Numbered from the stretch's first letter, positions 20,960 through 32,329 are shown. The stretch: DNA of 64,000 nucleotides from Eurosta solidaginis (GCF_040869045.1 NC_090324.1:59983346-60047345), one strand, 5' to 3'. Program-made: numbers and translations. Notes: a model not told the origin generated them from the letters alone.

Positions 20960-22600
20960 TCGGGTCTTGAGATCTAAACGTGGACCCGGGTACCCCTAGA
21001 ATGTGTTTATACAACATGGATATCAAATGAAAGCTGCTGACGAGTGCTATAGTACAGGATAATCTTCATTCCCCTAGGTGACTAGGGTCTCGAGATATAG
21101 GCCAAAACGTGGACCGGGATACCCCTAGAATGTGTTTATACAATATGGATATCAAATGAAAGCTGTTAATTAGTGGTATAGTACAAGATCATTTTCATAC
21201 AACTTGGAGGCTAGGGTCTCGGGATATAGCCCAAAACGTGGACCCGGGTACCCCTAGAATGTGTTTACACAATATGGATATCAAATGAAAGCTGCTGATG
21301 AGTGCTAAAGTACAGGATACTTTTCATACAACTGGGAAGCTAGGGTCTCGAGATATAGCCCAAAACGTGGACCCAGGTACCCTTAGAATGTTTTTATACA
21401 ATATGGATATCAAATGAAAGCTGTTGATGATTGCTATAGTACAGGATAATTTTCATACAACTGGAAGGATAGGGTCTCGAGATATAGCCCAAAACGTGGA
21501 CGCGGGTACCCCTAGAATGTGTTTATACAATATGAATATCAAATGAAAACTGTTGATGAGTGCTATAGTACAGGATACTTTTCATACAACTGGGAGGCTA
21601 GGGTCTCGAGATATAGCCCAAAACGTGGACCCGTGTACCCCTAGAATGTGTTTACACAATATGGATATCAAATGAAAGCTGTTGATGAGTGCTATAGCAC
21701 AGGATACCTTTCATACAACTGGGAGGCTAGGGTCTGGAGATATAGCCCAAAACGTGGACCCGGGTGCCCCTAGAATGTGTTTATACAATATGGATATCAA
21801 ATAAAAGCTGTTGATTAGTGCTATAGCACAGGATAATTTTCATACAACTGGGAGGCTAGGGTCTCGAGATATAGCCCAAAACGTGGACCCGGCTACCCCT
21901 AGAATGTGTTTACACAATATGGATATCAAATGAAAGCTGTTGATGAGTGCTATAGCACAGGATAATTTTCATACAACTGGGAGGCTAGGGTCTCGATATA
22001 TAGCCCAAAACGTGGACCCGGGTACCCCTAGAAAGTGTTTATACAATACGGATATCAAATTAAAGCTGTTGATGAGTGCTATAGTATAGGATAATTTTTA
22101 TACAACTGGGAGGCTAGGGTCTCGAGATATAGCCCAACACGTGGACCCGGGTACCCCTAGAAAGTGTTTATACAATATGGATATCAAATGAAAACTGTTG
22201 ATGAGTGCTATAGTACAGGATAATTTTCATACAACTGGGAGGCTAGGGTCTCGAGATATAGCCCAAAACGTGAACCCGGATACACATAGAATATGTTTTT
22301 ACATTATGGGTATCAAATTGAAGCCGTTGATGTGTGCTTTAGTACAGAGTAAGTTTTACACCGCTGGGTGACTACGGTCTCGAGATGTAGCCCAAAACAT
22401 GGACCCGGATACACCTTGAATGTGTTTTCATATTATGGGTATCAAATTGAAGCTGTTGATGTGTGCTATAATACAGAGTAAGTTTTGCACCGCTGAGTGA
22501 CTAGGGCCTCGAGATATAGGCCAAAACATGGACCCGGATACCCTTAAAATATGTGTGTATTATGGATATCAAATGAAAGATGTTGCTGAGAGCTCTAAAT
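20960..22600 (+). repeat. 129-bp tandem array, 13 units
   Basis: The t of the cgtgga/catgga word falls at 20981, 21110, 21239, 21368, 21497, 21626, 21755, 21884, 22013, 22142, 22271, 22400 and 22529, exactly 129 bp apart each time. Units 2-10 are similar; units 11-13 form a sub-family (gggtatcaaattgaagc). Not coding: every frame of the unit contains stops. Confidence 0.95.
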
Positions 22601-22796
22601 TTCATTGTGATACTCGATTTAGTCGCATCAACCTGGCAAATCTGATAAATATGCATGCGATGTCGAAGTAAAGACAATAATTAATAATACCCACATACCT
22701 ATTTACTACGTCCTATTCGATTTGCCTGAAATTTCGTATATAAATTTACCTGTATTAGTATTTACCATGCTTTTTTCCGGGAAGTATACCAGAGAC

Positions 22797-22884
22797 GGAC
22801 TTGGACTGGGATTAGGACTAGGACTGGGACTGAGACTGAGACTCGGAGTGGGACTGGGACTGAGACTCGGAATGGGACTGGAAC
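22797..22884 (+). repeat. GGACTG/GAGACT simple repeat in Helitron
   Basis: A degenerate run of ggactg, ggacta and gagact words. It yields a Gly-Leu-Gly-Leu reading frame that is not a gene. Purine-rich sequence (gagaagagaaaatagagg) follows to about 23050. Confidence 0.8.
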
Positions 22885-23117
22885 AAAATACATACCACCC
22901 TCTGGGACTAGCAATACGAGATGAAGAAAAAGGAGAAAAACTTGAGAGAAGAGAAAATAGAGGAGACTGAGAAAGAGATAGAATGAGACGAAGATGGAGA
23001 TGAAGCGAAAAAGACGGAGGGAGGAGTGAATAAAAAGATTAGGAAAAAGTGTAGAAGGGTAGGGCAGAGTTAGACGGAAAAAGCTTTTTAAAATGTATGC
23101 AGATAGGCCAAATTTAG

Positions 23118-23135
23118 GGCAGAGTAACGTCTGCC
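23118..23135 (+). other. Helitron 3' terminal hairpin
   Basis: ggcaga (23118-23123) pairs with tctgcc (23130-23135) around loop gtaacg, 11 nt before the ctag terminus. This matches the termination hairpin of Helitrons. Confidence 0.75.
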
Positions 23136-23146
23136 GGGTCTGCTAG

Positions 23147-23792
23147 TTTACTTATATACTGTAAAGATATTAAATTTTTTGTTAAAATTTGACTTACAAA
23201 AAAAAATTTTTTTAAGTGGGCGTATTCGTCATCCGATTTTGCTAATTTTTATTTAGCACACATATAGTAATGGAGTAACGTTCCTGCCAAATTTCATAAT
23301 GATATCTTCAACGACTGCGAAATTACAGCTTGCAAAACTTTTAAATTACCTTCTTTTAAAAGTGGGCGTTGCCACGCCCATTGTCCAAAAATTTACTAGT
23401 TTTCAATTTGGGTCATAACGTCAACCCACGTACCAAGTTTCATCGCTGTATCCGTCTTTGGTAATGAATTATCACACTTTTTCCTTTTTTCGAAATTTTC
23501 GATATCCGGATTTCGATTGTTGTCCGCTTTCGTTCATTTTAAATAGCGATCTGAGATGAGCGGCCAGGAACCTACATACCAAATTTCATCAAGATACCTC
23601 AAAATTTACTCAAGTTATCGTGTTTACGGACGGACGGACGGACGGACAGACGGACATGGCTAAATGAATTTCTTTTTTCGCCCAGATCATTTTGAAGTCT
23701 ATATCTATCTCGATTAGTTTATGCCGTTACGGATTACCATTACGCGAACGAAGTTAATACACTCTGTGAGCTCTGCTCAGCTGAGTATAAAA
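23147..23792. repeat. Dipteran dispersed repeat, no gene
   Basis: Contains aagtgggcgttgccacgccc, ccaaatttcat..aagatacc and a ggac run at 23631-23656, followed by gctctgctcagctgagtata. Similar text is common in intergenic DNA of flies. No coding feature. Confidence 0.5.
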
Positions 23793-23846
23793 AAGGAGTT
23801 CAGCAACTAAAAATCTATAATAGGATTAAGTTTTATTAAAAATAGT
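23793..23846 (+). repeat. 54-bp direct repeat, right copy
   Basis: Second copy of 20111-20164 (ttatta in place of ttattg). Directly followed by unrelated sequence. Confidence 0.8.
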
Positions 23847-24227
23847 TGAACAAACTCGCTCGGTCTTTCTTCGCTACACTCGTAACTGATTAAATATAAA
23901 GGTTATGTTTTTTTCTAAAACGTTATAATTTAAAGTTGGTTTATTCTTTAATGCGTAGAAATTGATTTCAAAATTTCTCCTCCATTTAACTTCACAGTTT
24001 AACACTAAATCTTTCACACGATATGCAATTATGTATATATAAAAGTATATATAACTATGTATGTAGTATGAGGACGCGTCCGCGTTTGCAGATTGATAGT
24101 GCTAAACTAGCGAATGGAATCTTGTTCATGCACGATTGAAGTGGTGGGTGTTCGTTGACGCCTTTCCACTCGCCGTGCACGGCTGCGCATAGGAATTTCG
24201 CCGCCGTCTGAATATTGTTGGAGGGGC
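23847..24227. other. Possible LTR/flank of BEL element, no gene
   Basis: Lies downstream of the BEL-1 pol on the minus strand, where a 3' LTR would be expected, but no second LTR copy was identified to confirm it. No gene. Confidence 0.3.
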
Positions 24228-24449
24228 TTAACTATCCTGCCCGCCCTGCAGGGAGGTGCTTGTAAGCAACTTCTGCAGTTCCTGCAAAGCTCCGATGGTG
24301 GTATTTGAGGCGGGACTAGTCATATTACATCGTTGGCAGGCCTTATGGGTGCGCGTAATCGTGCGCTTGGCCATCCGTTCCGGTTTGGGGGTTGCGGCTG
24401 GTTTCTTCGATCGCTCCGCTGCGCGTAGTAGTGGTAGCAGGGCCGACAC
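24228..24449 (-). other. Short ORF downstream of BEL-1 pol, unrecognised
   Basis: A 73-codon frame on the minus strand (basic, with a single ACQRCN pair of cysteines) lies 160 bp past the end of the BEL-1 pol homology. I do not recognise it. It may be the tail of the retrotransposon or chance. Confidence 0.25.
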
Positions 24450-24609
24450 TGAAGGCAGTTGTGGGTGTCTGCCCTGAGAGCCAGATGGGTGTCGTCCGGA
24501 AAGTATAAGAGCAGACAGAGAAACGAGAAGTAGTTGGATACAGCGGGTGATAAACGGAAAGTTAATACTGAAAGCTAGTTATACGAGGAAAATGTATATA
24601 AGTTAGAGC

Positions 24610-25217
24610 GCTGTGCTCGAAGATTGCTCCATTGGAAGGAAGCACAGCTTAACTAAGGGGCCCATGACTAGCCCATTTTGGGTGCGAACCTCTACAACCC
24701 GAATATGGTTGTCAGAGCCGACGCCAACGCTCTCGATTCGTCCCAGACATCACTCAGTGGATGGGAGCTAATCCTCTTTGATCACGACGAGGTCGCCTGG
24801 TTGAGGATTTCGCTATGGCGTTTGGCATTTATAGCGTTTCTGAAGGTCCTTCAGATAATCCTCTTTCAAGCGTCGACTGAATTGGTGGTGAATCGATTTG
24901 AGCATTTCCCAACGATGTATCCAGGAGAGGTCTTCCGCGTTTGGCTCAGGAATGGCTAATAGCGGTGCACCTCCAAGGAAGTTACCCGGAGTGAGCGCTG
25001 TGAAGTCAGCTGGGTCCTGGGATAGTGAAGTTAGAGACCTCGAATCAATAACTTCTTCAATACGCACCAACAGCGTCGAAAAATCTTCGAATGTAAACTT
25101 GTGGGATACAGCGCTTTTTTTGAAGTGGGTTTTAAAACTTTTTACTGCGGATTCCCACAAGCCGCCCATATGAGGGGCACTGGGTGGGCTTATTTCTGGA
25201 CAATGTCGGCGGAGCAT
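24610..25217 (-). pseudogene. BEL-1 integrase C-terminus and DUF5641
   Basis: The frame contains PHMGGLWESAVKSFK, carrying the integrase Glu, then FTFEDFSTLL, SRSLTSLS, LTPGNFLGG, a region ending DLQKRYKCQ, and beyond a frameshift GDLVVIKED, LGRIESVGVGSDNHIRVV and GLVMGPLVK (DUF5641). This is the C-terminal part of a BEL/Pao pol. Frame breaks make it inactive. Confidence 0.75.
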
Positions 25218-26329
25218 TCGTTAAGAAATTTAACGAAGTCGCGTTCGAGTGCGCGCTGAACGCCAAGAACCGCCGTTCATCATTTTTGAGGGATAACCTC
25301 GTCTGCCAACGAATCGGGCGAATGTCGCTCGAAAGGCTTCAGTAGTAACATCTGAGCATAGCTTGAGATTACTGCCTTTGTGGAAAAACAGTCGAATACA
25401 GCCACGTACCCTTTCATGATAGTCGTCGACCTCAGAACCGATGCTTTTATTTGGAATGGATCTGCAGACTGTACTCCTTTTGTGGAAAAGGGGAGTGAGA
25501 AATTGCAGCGCTCAGGTGGTAGCGCTGCCGTTATTTGCGTGCGCCTTTTCTGTTTGAAAAGCGTCCACGATTTGCATTGGAAAATGCATTTCTTAATAAG
25601 AGGCTTTAGTTTTGGTATCTAGTACTCTTGCCTCATCATTTGGCTCATTAACCGTATTTCTGGATGAAGAAGCAGGCGGTATAAAAACTCTAGATACAAC
25701 TTGCATATCCTTGAATCCGGAGGAAGAATTGCTGGATGCTTCTCGTTGTATTGTAATGTAGAATGCTCCAATGCGCCACCGATATATAGGAGTCCGTGTT
25801 CATCAAGAAAGGGGTTAAGAGCCAGAAGGGAACTCTTTTTGCTAATTGGCATTTTGTTTTGTAGGGCGCTCTTCTCCGCCCCGAAATGGCGAGATTGTGT
25901 CATTGCCGAAAGCCGCGCTTTTGCATGTTGCAACTCTTTGTGGGTCAGATGAGGATTATGTGTAATTGCCACCGATTTGGATTTGTTGCAGGCATTGTTC
26001 GCAAAGCGGAACTCTTATGCAATCACATGGGGAGCTCGAGTGCGTGATATTCTGCAACCTTGCGTTTCTCGGTTGGAGAAACGCTACCTGCTTTCGGCTT
26101 TGGCCATTCCGAAATGTGGCAAGAAAGCCATTGTTCTCCGTGCCACCAAAAGGAGGAGCCTATCAAATCATGCGGCTTGCAACCACGTGCGCCAAGATCA
26201 TCAGGGTTGTCTTGGCTAGATACATGGCGCTAGGTTCCGCTAGGAAGATATTCTCGAATTTTAGAGGTACGGTTGGCCACATAAGTCTTCCAGGTCGATG
26301 GAGATTTTTCTAGTCAGGCTAGTACAATC
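25218..26329 (-). pseudogene. BEL-1 RNase H and integrase zinc-binding remains
   Basis: Scattered frames show NPHLTHKELQHAKARL, LLALNPFLDEHGLLYIGG and HPAILPPDSRICKLYLEF, the region leading into the integrase HHCC domain, preceded by LELCGAVL-like RNase H sequence near 26390. Several stops and shifts. Confidence 0.6.
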
Positions 26330-27454
26330 TCAGAATCTGACCATAAGAATGTGTTGCATGCTTGTAAGTCGAGCTGTTTTCGAACAATTTAAGCCAGTTT
26401 GGCGAATAGGACTGCACCACATAGCTCTAAGCGGGGTAAGCTTACAGTTTATATGGAGGCTATTATGCCTTTCGCAACCAAAAGAGAAGATTTTGTTTGA
26501 TTGCCAGCATGTGTGCGGCGGTAAATCGCCGCGCCTGCGCTTTTTCCGAAACATCACAGAACCCGTGGATTAGCGTATCTTGCCCTGGAACGACATTAAC
26601 CCATCGAGAGATTTCGATGTGGCAAAAGGCTGGCAGATTTTCTGCGAAATGTTGCCATTTTGATAATGTTGCGGGCTTGTTGCTTTCATCCCAAACGCTG
26701 CCATCCAGCCAGATTTCTTGGAGAAGCATCTTGGCCTGGATCATAACTTGCGACAGCCATCCTGCCGGGTCAAAAAGTTTTGCAACAGAAGATAAAATTT
26801 GTCGCTTTGTGACCGCATTTTGGGTGTCTTTCGGCAGAATGGTGTATGAAAATTTGTCCTTCAGCGCTTTTCATCGAATGCTAAGAGTTTTGGTATTGGA
26901 AGTGCTCTCAAATTTCAAGAAGTTGGAGTCTAGAAGATCCTCCTTCGGAAACTGTTCTAATATGGCCGGGTGATTAGCCGTTAATTTGTCTATTATGAAA
27001 CCAGCTGATTTAAGGGTTTCTATCACTTGAACGAATGATTCAGTGGCGTTGACGATGGATAGACTTCCTGATAGGATGTTTTCGACATGCGTCTTGAGAA
27101 TTGTTGCAGCCAACGGGAATATCACTTTCGTGTCATCGGATAGTTAATGCAACGTATTGACGCCGAATGTAACAGTTTTTAGATTGAAATCGTTAACATT
27201 GGAGCTGACCGATTTGCGAAATAGGATTCGCTGAAAATCTTTGTCGTCCTCGTGTATGAGGATCTGACGGTACATTTTTTCAATGCCTCCATTGAACACA
27301 TACTTTTGCATGCGCCACTGTAAAATTAGTAGCATGAGATCTGGTTGGAGAGTTTAACCAGTATATAAAACGTCATTCAGGGATTTGCCTGGCCCAGATT
27401 TTTGGGAGGCGTTGAAATCCACACGAACTTTGGTGGTGACCTTATGTGGTTTGA
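26330..27454 (-). pseudogene. BEL-1 reverse transcriptase and RNase H remains
   Basis: Pieces include VFNGGIEKMYRQILIHEDDKDFQRIL (27230-27310), SFVQVIETLKSAGF, SNTKTLSIR, LFDPAGWLSQVMIQAKMLLQEIW and HGFCDVSEKAQ, in the order usual for Pao RT and connection. The YVDD-like catalytic region near 27140 is frame-shifted. Confidence 0.7.
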
Positions 27455-28110
27455 CTACCGCATGATGTGGCAAGTAAAATGAGAAGACCTTGCCATTCGA
27501 AGTCGTACAATGTATCGACCATTTGGTGCACGTGTCGTGGTTGTTGCATATATCTGCACACACGCTTGAGCCTCGGGGGATATCTGTGAAGGTTGTGGAA
27601 TTTCCCACTCTTCCCAAAATTTTTTCAGTTGAGAACTGAGTGTCTCGTTTGACGCTTGGACTTGTGTCGTGAATGACACAACATTTTCAGTTATTGGACC
27701 ACTGAGAATCCAACCAAAAATGGTTTGTTGCACAAGTATGCTACCGCACACCTTTTTTATACCTTCCAGCATAATTTGTGGAAGTATGTCCCTGCCAATG
27801 ACCATGCCAGTCTGACCTGGTATGTGGCAACTGGGATCAGCGAGCTCAAGGAATTTGAACTGCTGCTAGATTTTGCGACTAATGGTGGATGTTGGCAGAT
27901 TCTTTGTCAGTTGCGGCAATACCGTGGCATGAGCCTTTATCCTTTTCATGGCCTTGGATGCATCCAGTGTCAAAGGACAAAGCTTGGAGAACTTTTTTAC
28001 GACTTGTTCACCTATGCCGGATATTTTGAACTGTCCGAATGGAAGTTTCAACCGTTTTTGAGCTTTCGGGGAAATGAAAGTTCTTTCCGAGCCCTGATCG
28101 ATAAGGGTTC
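27455..28110 (-). pseudogene. BEL-1 protease and RT N-terminal region
   Basis: LIDQGSERTFIS-type aspartyl protease sequence lies at about 28090, KRLKLPFGQFKISGIG follows, then VIGRDILPQIMLEG, QQTIFGWILSGP and [19 protein letters not shown]. This is the DUF1758/RT boundary of BEL/Pao pol. Broken by frameshifts. Confidence 0.7.
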
Positions 28111-28682
28111 TCAGTTGAAATAATTCACCTTCGTGTTCGACTTCGACTCTGGCAGTAGGAAGGAGAATTTGGTTATCATTTGGCTGAATGCAATGATTAA
28201 ACCGGTGCGTGGTTTGAACAACGTTTGTCGAACGGGAGATGTTGACTCAGCAGTTGTGTGCTGCACGTTTGATTCACTCGTTCGCGTGTTGGATCGTGGA
28301 GTTTGTGGATTCACAAGCAACAGCGTGTGATGCCGTTTATGACATGTCGCACATGACCACTTCCTCGTGCACTCATTGATGATATGAGTGCTGCTAAGGC
28401 AGTTTGTACAAAGCTTAGCTAGTTTAACGAATTGTGTCCGGTTTTGCATACCCATTCGCTTGAATTGTGGACAGAATCTAATAAGGTGCGGGGATTTGCA
28501 ACATTGGCAAGTTTCATTTTTAGATTCTGCCACAAGGGTTTGTGTCCTGTTGAAGGAGCTGTTTTGCGCAGAATTCTGATGAGTGACTGGTTTTTGTATG
28601 CTTTGGGTTGAATGAAGCCTATTAACCCTTTCAACGACTTACTTTCCTTGCCTTTCCTTGGCCGTTTCTTCTTGTGGGCCAT
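28111..28682 (-). pseudogene. BEL-1 gag zinc-knuckle region
   Basis: CQCCKSPHLIRFCPQF, LCTNCLSSTHIINEC and CATCHKRHHTLLL form the Pao-type cysteine array; a basic segment (KKRPRKGKESKSLKG) precedes it in another frame. The DUF1759 part of gag is absent, so the element is 5'-truncated on the minus strand. Confidence 0.75.
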
Positions 28683-29121
28683 CTTTTGGTTTTATCCCGG
28701 TTTCAGAATTTTTTGGGGGACTAAGAGGCATTTTAAACAAACTTTTGGGTTTTCACCAAAAAAAACCGAATAAATACGCGCACAGAACGTTCGCAAGTTT
28801 CGAAGATGGAAAAACTCTTCGTTCCACAGAAATTTAAAAAGGGGAATTTAAATTGGTGGCGGTGATTGTGATTTGTTTTTTTTTTTTTTTTTTTTTAATA
28901 GAGTCAAGCACGGCCAATGGGACGTTCCTTAAATAATTTAAATCCGCGAAATACGGAATTTAATTTTACGTATAATGTTTTGGAAAAAACACAAAAAAAA
29001 AAATAAATTTAAAAAAAATCACAAACACTTTTCACTTATATATACATGTGGTGATTAGTCCGACAGCCCAAACTCAAAACATAAAAGGTCGCCCTCGCAT
29101 TTTTCTTATATTGGTTAACAG
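28683..29121. other. Spacer between head-to-head BEL elements
   Basis: Contains a poly-T run at about 28878-28899 and an A-rich run near 28990. No gene. It separates the 5' sides of BEL-1 (minus) and BEL-2 (plus). Confidence 0.4.
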
Positions 29122-29191
29122 TGCCAGTCAAATTGTTTATGTTAACTATACAAATGAACATCGCTGGAGTAAATAAACAGTTTGACTGGCA
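29122..29191. other. 18-bp inverted repeat in BEL-2 leader
   Basis: tgccagtcaaattgttta (29122-29139) and taaacagtttgactggca (29174-29191) pair with one mismatch around a 34-nt loop. It may be an RNA hairpin in the leader or a remnant of another insertion. Confidence 0.6.
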
Positions 29192-29334
29192 AGCGGTATT
29201 GATCTGTTATGTTCTTTTACTTCACTTGTTTTCACACATCAAGTACAAAGGACGTATCCCGCCGCAGTTCCAGATTCACCAACCAAATTGTACAGGTAAC
29301 CTAAAAATATATATATAAATAAAGATATTAATAT

Positions 29335-29528
29335 TTATAGTTAAAGTGAATGTTAAAGTTAGAGTTAAAAATAAAGTTAAAGTTAAAGTGAAAGTTAAAG
29401 TTAAAGCTAAAGTTAAAGTTAAAGTCGAAGTTAAAGTTAAAGTTAAAAATAAAGTTAAAATTAAAGTTAAATTTAAAGTTAAAGTTAAAGTGAATGTTAA
29501 AGTTAAAGCGAAAGTTAAAGTTAAACTT
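29335..29528 (+). repeat. (AAAGTT)n hexamer tract in BEL-2 gag start
   Basis: Hexamers aaagtt with variants aaagtg, aaagct, aaagtc, aaaaat and aatgtt. The tract ends directly at the gag homology, so the start of gag has been replaced. Its variant order matches 42231-42436 except for one 12-bp difference. Confidence 0.9.
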
Positions 29529-30342
29529 CTGCTAGTGGCCGAGGACATTACCGCTAAAGACGTTACTGCAATTAGTAAGAAAAATAAATCATGCTATTCC
29601 GTTTTTGTGCGGTGCATGACAAAAATTAATCACCTGGCGGAAAAATTTGAGAAGGGAGAGAAGGAAAACGATTCTGCCTTCACGTCTCGCAATTTGCATT
29701 TAGCACCTTGTGATACTGATATATTCAAAGGTGATTATTTGTCCTGGCCAACTTTTCGTGACATGTTCACAGCCATTTATATTCTAAATAAAAACCTGTC
29801 GCCAGTACAAAAATTATATTATCTCATACAAAAAACCCCAGGTGAAGCCAGACAAATCGTTAAGAAATGCGAATTGACGAATGATGGTTTTGATATAGCT
29901 TAGAAAAATTTGTGCGACAGGTATGAAAATAAGAGAATATTAGTCAACACCCAATTAAAGAGTATTTTCAACCTTCAATCAGTCGAAACTGAATGCAGTA
30001 ATTCAATCAAAAGATTACCAAGGGACATAAATAATTGCATATCCTCGTTAGTAAGTCATCATATTGACATATCTAATTGGGATGCAATTATTACATATTT
30101 ATGTTCAACTAAGCTTCCTGATGTGACCCTTTCGCTATGGGAACAGTCCGTAGAAAACAAGAAAGAAAAATTCCAAGTGGGCGGATATGGACCGATTTCT
30201 GACAAATCGTTTTCAAACATTAGAATCAGTCTCAGGTTTAAGAGGTACAAAGAGTAAAAAACCTCAAAAGGTACAAAACTCAAAGCAGGCCTCTGAACAT
30301 CCCCCAAAGAAACTTGGCGCTTTCCAAGCAAGTGGAGCTAAA
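29529..30342 (+). pseudogene. BEL-2 gag (DUF1759)
   Basis: LHLAPCDTDIFKGDYLSWP, FRDMFTAIYI, GEARQIVKKCELTNDGFDIA, LCDRYENKRILVNTQL, SIKRLPRDINNCISSL and YLCSTKLPDVTLSLWEQS follow the DUF1759 order closely. Stops at 29901 (after DGFDIA) and frame changes near 30250 interrupt it. Gag packages RNA in insect LTR retrotransposons; this copy is defective. Confidence 0.8.
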
Positions 30343-30924
30343 GGCACTTGTAATATGTGTCAAAGCAATGATCACAAAATTTAGGAGTGTTCAAAGTTCA
30401 AAAATTTGAACACGAATGAAAGACTTGCTTTCATAAAAAGAAATCACTTCTGCCTAAAATGCCTGTCATCGGGGCAGTCAGTGTCAAAATGCACAAGTGC
30501 GCACAATTGCAGCAACTGCCATTTAAGACATAATACCCTTCTGCATTTACAGACAAGTAAGGCAAAACCTACACAGGCAAATAATTCTGCAGATTTATCG
30601 GATGAGCAACCGTGCACTTCAAAGCAAGCTCAATCTCAAAATGAATCTGCAAAACAAAAAAAGCAGAAAGATAAAACTACAGTAAAATCTAATTTTATTA
30701 ATACCAGTAAAGGTGTTTTACTAGGCACAGCTCGCGGCACCGTTCATTATGATGGTACAGATTCGGGATCTGGATGCTCTTTTATCACTGAAAGACTCAG
30801 ACGAAGAATCAACCTGCCAACTCGAAAGATACATGCTCAAGTTTCGGGCATCAATAATTCGGTTTCTGCGCAGGTAAAAGAGGCATGCGCCATTCAGTTG
30901 CGGTCCCCAGTTGACCCGTATTGA
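30343..30924 (+). pseudogene. BEL-2 zinc knuckles and partial protease
   Basis: CNMCQSNDHKI (followed by a stop), FCLKCLSSGQSVSKC and CSNCHLRHNTLLHL are the cysteine array. Then GVLLGTARGTVHY, DSGSGCSFIT (aspartyl protease site region) and INLPTRKIHAQVSGIN. The frame stops at 30924, where pol sequence jumps to integrase. Confidence 0.7.
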
Positions 30925-31622
30925 AAGCGGAATTTAAGGAATTTCTTGCCGATGCAAGAAATCAAACCCTGTCAAAATATTCCCAGCAGGCATTAAATTG
31001 GCATTTAAAACCAGCAGGAGCTCCACACATGGGGGGACTATGGGAATCGGGAGTGGAAAGCTTTAAAAGCCACTTCAAAAAAGTGGCCTTAAACAAAAAA
31101 TTCACTTTTGAGGAATTTAACACGTTGTTATGTAGAATTGAGTCGTTTCTCAATTCTCGCCCTCTTAGCCGCGCTTCAAATGAACCATCTGACCTTGAGC
31201 CTCTAACACCAGGACACTTTCTGATTGGAGGACATCTATTTGCACCGGCGGAAATCAGCGTTGATGAATATACTGCCCCAATTGTCAATCGCTGGCAGAA
31301 ACTCAAGGCGTTGCATCAAAACTTCTGCAGATTTTGGAAATCAGAATATAGTTCGGAACTACAGAAACGGATAAAATGGAAGCATCCTAAATCAAATATG
31401 CAAGTCGGAGATATGGTGGTTATACGGGAAGACAATCTGCCTCCCTAAGAATGGAGATTGGGGCGTGTGATTAAGTTACACTCTGGTTCAGACCACCGGG
31501 TTCGCGTTGTGGATATAAGGACTGAAAGGGGGCAAGTGACAAGACCATTTGTCAAACTAATAGTACTACCACCATATACCGCGGACACCGAAAACACGAC
31601 AGACCCTAACCTTCAGCAGTAA
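30921..31622 (+). pseudogene. BEL-2 integrase C-terminus and DUF5641
   Basis: PHMGGLWESGVESFKSHFKK, FTFEEFNTLLCRIESFLNSRP, LTPGHFLIGG, NRWQKLKALHQNFCRFW and GDMVVIREDNLPP are nearly intact to a stop at 31446, then LGRVIKLHSGSDHRVRVVD and TRPFVKLIVLPP to about 31622. RT and RNase H are absent: the element is an internal-deletion derivative. Confidence 0.8.
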
Positions 31623-32089
31623 CGCTACAATTGGAGTTACAAAATCTCCACACAACATCAAAACTTCTCCTAACCAAAACTAAGCAACTTCAACAAAACT
31701 CATAGTGGAAACAAATTTTTCTCTTTTCTGATCCAGCCTAATGTTACATATGTACATGTACATGCTTGCGAACATGGGTGGTGTGATTTTCATTTACAAA
31801 AGCAAGAATATTTTGCTACAATTGATGAACACTTTTTTATATTAAATCTTAATTTTTTTAATGCGTTTTTTTACACAGTCACTACCAATTGAGGTTATCA
31901 CGTAGTCGCCACTGAAAACATGTGTACAAACATATACACAATGGCTATGTGCATTGGACTGCATGGAATCATGAAAGAAAATTTTTCGGGTCTGCTTAGG
32001 CAATCAAAAGAAAGTTCGTGGGTTCGCAAACTACATATTAAATAATGAAATTTCCCTCAAATAAATAATTTCTTTGTTCTTTTGTCCTA
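31623..32089. other. Possible BEL-2 3' LTR region, no gene
   Basis: tgttacatatgtacatgtac at about 31742 could start a 3' LTR, but no matching 5' copy was found upstream of 29335. AT-rich otherwise. Confidence 0.35.
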
Positions 32090-32329
32090 ATGCATTATAT
32101 CTAAGGGTGCTCACATAAACATAATTTTTTATTTTTGTTACGAAGAAACGAAAAAAAGGTTAGTACAATGGCAAAGGCAACGTTACTTAAATTAAACAAA
32201 ATCGTTGCCAATTCCATTGGATACACCCGTTTTTATCAAAATAAACATAAAAACAAAAATAAAATAAGTAAAAAACAAAAATCACGGAAATAAAAATTTT
32301 TCAATTAAGGACACCCTAATATAATGCAT
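32090..32329. mobile_element. Small MITE with AGGGTG inverted ends
   Basis: atgcattatatctaagggtg at 32090-32109 and its near-inverse caccctaatataatgcat at 32312-32329 flank 240 bp without coding capacity. The related word caccctaat occurs at about 32456 and 53028, so the end belongs to a family. Confidence 0.5.

Larger units (their letters stand above)
20821..23146 (+). mobile_element. Non-autonomous Helitron
   Basis: The 5' end is tctaatatataaaattctcc directly after A20820. The 3' end is ctag at 23143-23146, directly before T23147, so the insertion is between A and T as known for Helitrons. Eleven bases before the end is a 6-bp stem hairpin (23118-23135). The element is 2326 bp, encodes no Rep/helicase, and most of it is a 129-bp tandem array. 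It depends on an autonomous relative elsewhere. Confidence 0.8.

Noticed and set aside
20960..22600. CRISPR-like regular array
   Set aside because: The repeat is 129 bp with no unique spacers, lies inside a Helitron, and the genome is eukaryotic.
22722..22970. Gly-Leu-rich frame
   Set aside because: Translation of the GGACTG simple repeat inside the Helitron.
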